Shown here one piece after another: positions 1 to 4,011 of a DNA stretch of 5,949 bases; the first letter of the stretch is position 1; every line of letters starts with the position of its first letter. The DNA comes from an uncultured Prevotella sp. GTDB taxonomy: Bacteria > Bacteroidota > Bacteroidia > Bacteroidales > Bacteroidaceae. A model generated the notes under the pieces. That model made no database searches, was not told the origin of the DNA, and was given only the letters and a program-made list of their open reading frames with translations. Both the position numbers and the translations under genes were made by a program. Location of the stretch: assembly GCA_900548745.1 (NCBI GenBank), contig URLQ01000162.1:1-5949 (forward strand). Reading direction: 5' to 3'.

Positions 1-147
1 GTTCACCGACTAATCATCCGTTTCAACAAGTGGACAGCGGTCAAGCCGGACTGCCCATTCATCCAGCTCACCACGCTCGATGAAAATAAGGACGCAAAGC
101 AAGTTTCACTCAATAAATCCAAAGACAATGGCAATGCTGATAAATGA
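1..147 (+). CDS. C-terminal end of an upstream protein (5' partial), unknown function
   Basis: Frame 1 is open from the window edge to a TGA at 145-147 and gives 48 residues. The first 30 or so (for example RFNKWTAVKPDCPFIQL) look like real protein. The end is a Lys/Asn/Asp-rich tail. The two other forward frames do not look coding before position 80. It would overlap the next gene by 20 bp if that gene starts at 128, which fits the compact packing of phage-type operons. Function cannot be told from so short a piece. The call rests on composition and on the overlap, not on a recognised family. Confidence 0.45.
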   Translation, partial: VHRLIIRFNKWTAVKPDCPFIQLTTLDENKDAKQVSLNKSKDNGNADK

Positions 148-982
148 CAACGATACCCTAAGAAAGTATGTTCCCAACACGCTTAAAACGGTAGCTGGTG
201 AACTATCTCTTTTTGACAAGATACAGTATCACCTATTACAGGCGGAGCAATGGCTTACCGACACTTTCGTTTCGTCCGACACGATGAGTCGCATCCGCAC
301 ATACTCTGACAACACACCGCTACTGCATTACTGCCGTATCATCACGGCTGCAGAGGCGATGCTGCACGCCGTACCACAGCTCGACCTCATCCTTACGCCT
401 AATGGCTTTGGCATTGTCAGCAACCAAAATATTGCACCAGCAAGCAAGGAACGTATCGAAAGACTACTTCTGTCTCTCGAAAAGCAGCGCGACGATGCGC
501 TTGCTGTTATCCTCACCTTGCTTCCAGATGCTCACCATTGGACTGCTTCGGAGCAGTTCAATTACTTCGCTGCCACGATGTTCCCTACGCTCAGCATTGT
601 GTACCAGTTGGGCTTTGCTGACCATATCTGGCTTCGATACCAGGACACTCGTGCAAAGTTGCTCACAATTGAGCACCGCCTCGAAACGGAGTTCTTCAGT
701 CCGGAACTCATGGACATGCTTCGCACGGCCAACGCTCTCAACAAGTGGGATATGACTCTCGACACCGCTCAATACAAGCGGATGTATCAGCGCATCTCTG
801 CCATCGAGTTCTCTATCCTCCGCATCGGTGAATACCCGATACCAAGCATCATCGACATCGTGAACAGCATACGTTTAGCCAAGGGCAACGTATTCGCTGA
901 ATGGAAAAACTCCGACACCGTCAAACTCTTTGAAGACCATGGATATAAAAATAAAAAGGATTCAAGTGGGTATTTCTTCTGA
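128..982 (+). CDS. DUF6712-like Bacteroidales phage/genomic-island protein
   Basis: This 284-aa protein contains no signal peptide or membrane segment and is mostly predicted helix. A distinctive central stretch at residues 91-113 reads PNGFGIVSN...ASKERIERL, and the protein ends in an aromatic SGYFF tail. From memory, both resemble the DUF6712 family found next to tail and head genes in Bacteroidales prophages; the exact role is unknown. The open frame extends back to an ATG at 80. I prefer the ATG at 128 (MAMLINDND) or 134, because relatives start near this point and the 80 start would overlap the upstream gene by 68 bp. The base composition is mid-GC, clearly richer than the AT-rich gene that follows. 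The tail appears intact, so the gene is probably complete. A virion-assembly role is inferred from family context only. Confidence 0.65.
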   Translation: MAMLINDNDTLRKYVPNTLKTVAGELSLFDKIQYHLLQAEQWLTDTFVSSDTMSRIRTYSDNTPLLHYCRIITAAEAMLHAVPQLDLILTPNGFGIVSNQNIAPASKERIERLLLSLEKQRDDALAVILTLLPDAHHWTASEQFNYFAATMFPTLSIVYQLGFADHIWLRYQDTRAKLLTIEHRLETEFFSPELMDMLRTANALNKWDMTLDTAQYKRMYQRISAIEFSILRIGEYPIPSIIDIVNSIRLAKGNVFAEWKNSDTVKLFEDHGYKNKKDSSGYFF

Positions 983-1007
983 AAAATACAAAAAATGTCT
1001 AAAAAAG

Positions 1008-1038
1008 TTTGTCATCTACGATGATTTTCGTATTTTTG
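1008..1038 (+). promoter_or_regulatory. Bacteroidetes sigma-ABfr promoter for the lipoprotein gene
   Basis: A -33 box TTTG lies at 1008-1011 and a -7 box TATTTTTG (TAnnTTTG) at 1031-1038. They are separated by 19 bases, matching the known Bacteroides consensus in sequence and spacing. Transcription should begin around 1043-1046, giving a leader under 20 nt before the ATG at 1062. The promoter lies just after the stop of the preceding phage-type gene, so the lipoprotein can be expressed independently of it. Confidence 0.7.
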
Positions 1039-1061
1039 AAGAATCTTAAACATAATAAAGT

Positions 1062-1688
1062 ATGAAAAAGCTATTTTTATTACTTGGAGTATTTGCAAGT
1101 ATAACCTTAATGCTTGCCTCATGTTCTAAAAGTCCAGAACAGAAAGCTAAAGATTTAGCCGGAGAGGAAATAAAGAAACATCTTTATTTTCCAGAGAGTT
1201 ATGACCCTGCAGATGTAAAAATCGATAGTGCTTTTGCACCATACGATAGTCCCGAATTTATGGAGCTTACATCTGATTTGATTAAAATAAGCAATGAAGT
1301 TTCAGAAGCCCAAGAAGAAATCAAGAGAAAAAAGTCTTCTATTTCAATTTGGACATCTCCTTATGATAGCTTTTCACGAAACCAATTAAACGAGGCAAAG
1401 GCTGAATTTGCTGAAGCACAAGCTAAAGAAAAGAAAGCAATGGAGCAAGCCCAAAAGTTAGGGAACAAGATGAAAAACATGATGGATAAAAAACCTGAAT
1501 TCATAGGTTTTAAAGCTGTTGTGTCATACCGAGCCAAAAACAATAAAGGCGACGTTTTAATGGATAATGTGTTTGCCATCTTTGATAAGAATATTGAGAA
1601 TATTGTTTATATGTGCGATAACAATGAATATGAGCAATACAATCAAGCTATAAAAGAGATTCAAGAGGCAAGAGAGTCTGACGAATAA
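1062..1688 (+). CDS. Secreted lipoprotein with central coiled coil, unknown function
   Basis: This 208-aa protein begins with a clear lipoprotein signal peptide: MKK, a hydrophobic core at residues 4-17, and a lipobox LASC with the acylated cysteine at residue 21. The residues after the cysteine (SKSPE) are not an evident acidic surface-export signal, so a periplasm-facing anchor is likely but unproven. Residues 24-60 are a charged region with a PESYDP segment. Residues 66-91 and 107-143 are Glu/Lys/Ala-rich and heptad-like, suggesting coiled coils. Residues 146-186 look like a small beta-rich domain. I recognise a general resemblance to short Bacteroidales lipoproteins of unknown function. 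The gene is much more AT-rich than both neighbours and has its own promoter, which suggests a separately acquired cassette. Envelope modification by an integrated element is possible but speculative. Confidence 0.85.
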   Translation: MKKLFLLLGVFASITLMLASCSKSPEQKAKDLAGEEIKKHLYFPESYDPADVKIDSAFAPYDSPEFMELTSDLIKISNEVSEAQEEIKRKKSSISIWTSPYDSFSRNQLNEAKAEFAEAQAKEKKAMEQAQKLGNKMKNMMDKKPEFIGFKAVVSYRAKNNKGDVLMDNVFAIFDKNIENIVYMCDNNEYEQYNQAIKEIQEARESDE

Positions 1689-1713
1689 CTCTATATTGTC
1701 TTTTCCCCAACCC

Positions 1714-1748
1714 AAATGCTTCCGTACTTTTGTAGTATGGAAGCATTT
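1714..1748. terminator. 15-bp hairpin after the lipoprotein gene, overlapping the next start codon
   Basis: Arms 1714-1728 and 1734-1748 pair over 15 bp with a single G-T mismatch (G1724/T1738, a wobble in RNA) around the 5-nt loop TTTGT. The right arm runs into five T at 1746-1750 and the left arm starts with AAA, the form of an intrinsic terminator that could work in both directions. It lies 26 bases after the lipoprotein stop. It also contains a promoter -7 match and the ATG of the following gene at 1737, so it may act as an operator or translational hairpin as well as, or instead of, a terminator. Confidence 0.6.
1725..1732 (+). promoter_or_regulatory. Possible -7 box inside the hairpin
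   Basis: TACTTTTG matches TAnnTTTG exactly and continues as TAGTATGG, a context often seen near Bacteroides starts. The expected -33 position holds only TTTT (1701-1704, 20-base spacing), so the match is partial. If used, transcription would start near 1739, at or inside the start codon at 1737, giving a leaderless or nearly leaderless message. That is unusual and makes this call uncertain. Confidence 0.35.
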
Positions 1749-2483
1749 TTCGATTTATCCCTCCCAAAGTCGTGGGCGGACTTGTCCGACCCACAACTCC
1801 TCTTTTTCTTCCGCCAACTTGCCACCGACAAGCCAATGGCGGAAATCCAAACGCTGTGCCTGTGCCAATGGGCAAACGTCCTCGTGCGTTGCCGTTTGTA
1901 CGGCAGCGTTTACCTTGTCCAACACGACAAGCAGCAAGCCACGCTGACTTTGCATCAGTTCGTCTGCGCCATCACCGCCCTTGACTTTCTCAAATCATTC
2001 CCACCATACCCAATAAGAATAAGGACAATCGGCAAAGCACGAGCCATCGAAGCCGACTTCCAGGGCGTGCCGTTCTCTACGTTCATCTCTGCCGACAACT
2101 ACTATCAGGGCTTTCTCCACACCAAGAACGAGGCTTTGCTTAACCACCTCACCACGCTTCTGTATCCAAAGGTTAAGTCGCGCCACCTGACAACACCGCT
2201 TTTGCTCAACGCCTTCTATTGGTTCTCGTCGCTGAAGCAATACTTCTCCCGACTGTTTCCGCATTTCCTGCAACCGATGTCCAGTTCTTCTGAAGACCTC
2301 CTTGGCTACGCACCGCCCATCGGCGAGGTGCTACGGACTGCCATGAATGCACAGATTCGTGCGCTCACTGGAGGCGACATCACCAAAGAGGAAGCGGTGC
2401 TCTCGATGGACACATGGCGAGCACTCACAGAACTCGATGCTAAAGCGAAAGAAGTTGAAGACATCAAACGACAAACGAAATGA
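1737..2483 (+). CDS. Phage-type hypothetical protein, possible tail-assembly partner
   Basis: The protein is 248 aa and soluble, with no signal peptide. Residues 1-90 are hydrophobic and helical (MEAFFDLSLPKSW start). Residues 106-128 carry a conserved-looking stretch (DFQGVPFSTFISADNYYQG). Residues 182-194 are a Ser/Pro linker, and residues 203-248 form a charged helical tail containing ALTGGDITKEEAVL. I place the start at ATG 1737 rather than 1716, because the 7 residues upstream look unconserved and lie in a hairpin arm. From memory this kind of protein sits beside DUF6712-type genes in Bacteroidales prophages. A role as a tail chaperone or connector partner is only a guess from context. 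The gene overlaps the next one by ATGA, implying translational coupling. GC content is clearly higher than in the lipoprotein gene, similar to the gene at 128. Confidence 0.7.
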   Translation: MEAFFDLSLPKSWADLSDPQLLFFFRQLATDKPMAEIQTLCLCQWANVLVRCRLYGSVYLVQHDKQQATLTLHQFVCAITALDFLKSFPPYPIRIRTIGKARAIEADFQGVPFSTFISADNYYQGFLHTKNEALLNHLTTLLYPKVKSRHLTTPLLLNAFYWFSSLKQYFSRLFPHFLQPMSSSSEDLLGYAPPIGEVLRTAMNAQIRALTGGDITKEEAVLSMDTWRALTELDAKAKEVEDIKRQTK

Positions 2484-2640
2484 CAGACAAGAATATCAAT
2501 TGGGATGCTACCGCCTTCTTCGCATCCCTCACAGAAACCAACAAGTTCGCCAAGGCCCATGACTTTGTATTCGCGCAAAGTCTCTTTTTTGTACAAATCT
2601 CAGCCATCGTCAAAAAGTGTAACAAATTTCAAAGAGGGAG

Positions 2641-2659
2641 TGTAACAAAGAGTGTTACA
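2641..2659. repeat. Perfect 7-bp inverted repeat, operator-like
   Basis: TGTAACA at 2641-2647 and TGTTACA at 2653-2659 form a perfect dyad around AAGAG, with centres 12 bp apart. A further direct copy of TGTAACA lies at 2618-2624. The arms are flanked by a second weak dyad, ACAAATTT (2622-2629) with AAATTTGT (2661-2668). The size fits a dimeric regulator or a recombinase site; the binding protein is unknown. Confidence 0.5.
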
Positions 2660-2666
2660 AAAATTT

Positions 2667-2693
2667 GTATCGTTATGTATTTTTGGTATCGTT
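2667..2693 (+). repeat. Pair of GTATCGTT direct repeats
   Basis: GTATCGTT occurs at 2667-2674 and again at 2686-2693, 19 bases apart start to start. The spacer contains TATTTTTG at 2678-2685, an exact TAnnTTTG box without a properly spaced TTTG upstream. Repeats flanking a -7 box may be regulator half-sites; chance cannot be excluded for an 8-mer. Confidence 0.3.
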
Positions 2694-2803
2694 GATTACC
2701 CTTTGCCCCAAATCAGTCACTTGGTTTGACATTCATCCAAACTCTAAATAAGTACTGATTCGCAAAACTTATAGCCGCAAATAGAGGTATATAAAACACA
2801 CAA

Positions 2804-2835
2804 AATGAGGATGTTATCTATCTAACACCCTCATT
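2804..2835 (-). terminator. Hairpin, better suited as a minus-strand terminator
   Basis: Arms 2804-2816 and 2823-2835 pair over 13 bp around a 6-nt loop. The single non-Watson-Crick position (2811/2828) is an A-C clash in plus-strand RNA but a G-U pair in minus-strand RNA. The minus-strand copy is also followed by a short T run (CATTTTG). It would therefore end a transcript coming from the right, for example one begun at the minus-strand -7 box near 3323-3330. Confidence 0.5.
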
Positions 2836-2884
2836 ATTCTTACGTCTTTAAGTTGCTCTTATTGACAACTCTAAAACTTTTTCT

Positions 2885-2925
2885 AAGTGATTCCGTTGGA
2901 ATCCAAGTGATCCGCTTGGAATTCC
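2885..2925. repeat. Tandem 20/21-bp imperfect repeat with internal dyads
   Basis: Unit 1 (2885-2904) reads AAGTGATTCCGTTGGAATCC. Unit 2 (2905-2925) has the same frame, AAGTGATCCG then CTTGGAATTCC, differing by small indels and one substitution. Each unit carries a dyad: TTCC/GGAA in unit 1, and CCAAG/CTTGG across unit 2 ending in the palindrome GGAATTCC. Adjacent dyadic repeats one unit apart suggest cooperative protein binding or an origin-type iteron pair. Confidence 0.5.
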
Positions 2926-3027
2926 TCTGTATCGTAAAAGAAAAGCACTCATAATCAGCAACATATCACTGCTTTACAAGAATTATTCTTTAATTTCATA
3001 TAGAAAGAAAATAGACTTTTTTCAGCG

Positions 3028-3047
3028 TGTAACGCACTTGTAACGCA
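3028..3047 (+). repeat. TGTAACGCA direct repeats with 11-bp period
   Basis: TGTAACGCA occurs at 3028-3036 and 3039-3047, exactly 11 bp apart, so both copies lie on the same face of the helix. The core TGTAAC is shared with the motifs at 2618, 2641, 2653 (inverted) and 3340. Helically phased short repeats beside the folded element at 3051 look like protein-binding sites such as recombinase arm sites or iterons. Confidence 0.5.
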
Positions 3048-3050
3048 TTT

Positions 3051-3182
3051 TATCTATCTACCTGTCTATATTAGGTTTATTCAGACCTAACAATGATTTA
3101 AAAGATCTCTGCATTTCACGATTACCATGTACTTTCTTATACCTTTCTGTACTCTCGTGAAATGTTAAATAGTAGATAGATA
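3051..3182. other. Nested inverted repeats able to fold as a three-way junction
   Basis: The outer arms 3051-3061 and 3172-3182 pair perfectly over 11 bp (TATCTATCTAC/GTAGATAGATA). Inside lie two hairpins. One is 3071-3078 with 3083-3090 (8 bp including one G-T, 4-nt loop). The other is 3112-3121 with 3155-3164 (perfect 10 bp, CATTTCACGA/TCGTGAAATG), extendable by a G-T pair, with a 33-nt loop containing near-repeats TGTACTTTC (3128) and TGTACTCTC (3148). The result is a 132-base closed junction. It could be a structured RNA on either strand, or a DNA fold such as an origin, transfer or recombination site. I recognise no known RNA family. Confidence 0.45.
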
Positions 3183-3250
3183 GACACTATTAAAAGCGAA
3201 ATCCAAAAATTCTTAGCTACAAATCGTCTAATTTTGCCGACGCAATTCAT
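3137..3250 (-). CDS. Possible 37-aa single-pass membrane microprotein
   Basis: On the minus strand an ATG at 3250-3248 opens 37 codons ending at TAA 3139-3137, with an in-frame TAG shortly upstream that fixes the start. The product has a basic N-terminus (KIRRFVAK), one hydrophobic span at residues 15-30 (FWISLLIVSIYLLFNI) and a basic end (SREYRKV), the pattern of a small inner-membrane protein. A TATCTTTG box lies 73 bases upstream and a minus-strand terminator at 2804-2835 downstream. AT-rich noncoding DNA often encodes hydrophobic runs by chance, so this is only a candidate. Confidence 0.2.
   Translation of the reverse strand: MNCVGKIRRFVAKNFWISLLIVSIYLLFNISREYRKV
3229..3236 (+). promoter_or_regulatory. 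Candidate -7 box for the 3450 operon
   Basis: TAATTTTG matches TAnnTTTG exactly and is followed by CC, a usual Bacteroides context. No TTTG lies at the expected -33 spacing. Transcription from about 3243 would give a leader of roughly 207 nt before the ATG at 3450. I found no better-placed box closer to that gene. Confidence 0.4.
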
Positions 3251-3322
3251 CGATGAAAAGATAGGCTAAAAAAATCTGAGGATGTGTATTGTTCGTGAAT
3301 AAACTACCTCTAAATAACACTA

Positions 3323-3330
3323 CAAAGATA
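3323..3330 (-). promoter_or_regulatory. Candidate minus-strand -7 box
   Basis: Read on the minus strand, TATCTTTG matches TAnnTTTG and continues TAGTG. The region 19-21 bases upstream has no TTTG (it reads TCTTCT), so only half the promoter is visible. It points toward the folded element, the 37-aa ORF and the terminator at 2804-2835, which together would define a transcript of roughly 500 nt. Confidence 0.3.
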
Positions 3331-3449
3331 AGCATTTTCTGTAACATATAGAAGAGAAAATCGTATTTTAACTTTTGGATAGTTATAGGAGTTACCCGAC
3401 AAACACGCATACCTTGGAGCCTAAGTAAAACTATTAGAACGAAAAAAAA

Positions 3450-3740
3450 ATGACAATAGAAAAAGTCACAAGCATCATCGAATGGGTGCGGAAAACCAAT
3501 GAAGGAGATGTGAAGTATGCCTCCTTTCCGAGAAGTCGGGCACACGCTGTTCGCTGCACGGTATCCAACTACAACAAAGCGTTTGGTATTGACCGAGGTA
3601 TCTTCATACACTTCCACTTTTGTTATGACGAAGAGGTAGCTGTAATTGTTGCTGTTTCATTGGATGAAAGGGAAATCACTAAAAATACAGAGCATGAATA
3701 CGAATGGAGAGAACAAATCGAGAAGCCTTACAATCGCTGA
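3450..3740 (+). CDS. Small conserved-looking protein of unknown function
   Basis: This 96-aa soluble protein begins MTIEKVTSIIEWVRKTNEGD. Its middle part (YASFPRSRAHAVRCTVSNYN, then GIDRGIFIHFHFCYDEEVAVIVAVS) alternates in a way that suggests a small alpha/beta fold, and it ends in a charged tail. No catalytic motif or signal peptide is visible, and I do not recognise a named family. The ATG follows a run of A (ACGAAAAAAAA), the usual A-rich Bacteroidetes leader. It overlaps the HTH gene by 47 bp in another frame, so the two are probably co-transcribed and coupled. Confidence 0.65.
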   Translation: MTIEKVTSIIEWVRKTNEGDVKYASFPRSRAHAVRCTVSNYNKAFGIDRGIFIHFHFCYDEEVAVIVAVSLDEREITKNTEHEYEWREQIEKPYNR

Positions 3741-3927
3741 CCTGAAACAGATGATCATCGATTCGGAGGAAACAATCTGGTCTGTGGCGCAGCTCGCAGA
3801 ACTGTTAGGCACTTCACAACAAGCAATTCGCAAGCGTATCAATCGGGGTGCCATCCCTGCACATAAGGAAGGGCATTCATGGTACATTCTTAAAAGTGAG
3901 TATATACGCAATCTGAAAGCGAAATAA
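3694..3927 (+). CDS. Helix-turn-helix DNA-binding protein, excisionase/MerR-like
   Basis: This 77-aa protein has an HTH_17-type domain at residues 29-71: WSVAQLAELLGTSQQAIRKR gives the two helices, then a turn and wing (RGAIPAHKEGHSWYILKSEYI). This is the layout of small excisionase or accessory DNA-binding proteins of mobile elements. In such elements they bend DNA to direct excision or regulate element genes; which applies here is not visible. The start at 3694 overlaps the previous gene by 47 bp. Other in-frame ATGs lie at 3664 and 3751, the last 10 bases after the previous stop, which would leave 58 aa with the HTH intact. The TGTAAC sites at 2618-3346 are plausible but unproven targets. 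Confidence 0.75.
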   Translation: MNTNGENKSRSLTIADLKQMIIDSEETIWSVAQLAELLGTSQQAIRKRINRGAIPAHKEGHSWYILKSEYIRNLKAK

Positions 3928-3950
3928 TATACTTCTAAATAACAACAAGT

Positions 3951-3994
3951 CCCTGCCTAAGTCCGCTGTGAAGCGTGCATGGGCAGGGCATTTT
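3951..3994 (+). promoter_or_regulatory. Structured leader/terminator hairpin before the primase gene
   Basis: CCCTGCC at 3951-3957 pairs with GGCAGGG at 3982-3988 (7 bp, plus a possible T-G pair inward). Within the loop, CGCT (3964-3967) and AGCG (3972-3975) form a second stem closed by GTGA, a GNRA-type tetraloop in RNA. A T run (TTTT, 3991-3994) follows. It lies between the HTH stop and the primase ATG at 4012. It may be a partial terminator that lowers primase expression relative to the upstream genes, or a regulated leader. Confidence 0.55.
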
Positions 3995-4011
3995 CCACTC
4001 AACACCACATT

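Larger units (their letters stand above)
2480..2695 (+). pseudogene. Truncated phage-type gene, only the N-terminus remains
   Basis: The ATG at 2480 overlaps the previous stop (ATGA). The first 33 or so codons look coding and phage-like (MTDKNINWDATAFFASLTET and on to about FVFAQ). After about position 2578 the base composition turns AT-rich. The remaining 38 residues, ending at the stop at 2695, are low-quality and rich in Lys, Val, Thr and Cys, and run through repeats with TGTAACA motifs. The simplest reading is a gene cut by a deletion or by insertion of the DNA to the right, so the tail is fortuitous. A short intact 71-aa protein is the alternative. Function unknown. Confidence 0.55.
2579..3449. 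other. Gene-poor, repeat-rich AT-rich control or junction region
   Basis: About 870 bases without a convincing gene on either strand, apart from one possible 37-aa minus-strand ORF. The block holds six TGTAAC motifs, short direct repeats, a 20/21-bp tandem repeat, a minus-strand terminator-like hairpin, a nested inverted-repeat structure and promoter-like boxes on both strands. It also has a weak nested dyad: AATCAGT at 2711-2717 with ACTGATT at 2754-2760, enclosing GTTTG at 2724-2728 and CAAAC at 2738-2742. It separates the phage-type genes from the HTH/primase genes. An attachment, control or replication-origin region of a mobile element is my inference; no integrase or tRNA is visible. Confidence 0.5.

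Noticed and set aside
80..127. Longer N-terminus of the DUF6712-like protein from ATG 80
   Set aside because: It would overlap the upstream gene by 68 bp, and the added 16 residues look unlike the rest of the protein. Starts at 128 or 134 fit better.
464..772. Minus-strand and alternate-frame ORFs over the DUF6712-like gene
   Set aside because: They are shadows of a well-supported coding frame and have no domain features.
939..1049. 36-aa ORF overlapping the end of the DUF6712-like gene
   Set aside because: It spans the consensus promoter of the lipoprotein gene, is Lys/Ile-rich as expected of AT-rich DNA, and has no sign of a ribosome binding site.
2815..3182. TATCTATCTA copies at 2815, 3051 and inverted at 3173 as a CRISPR or transposon end
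   Set aside because: The units are 10-11 bp tetranucleotide-like strings with irregular spacing, and no transposase or target duplication is visible. The 3051/3173 pair is kept only as a stem.
3228..3617. 129-aa minus-strand open frame
   Set aside because: It overlaps the start of the 3450 gene antisense, reads as low-complexity hydrophobic sequence from AT-rich DNA, and has no matching promoter.
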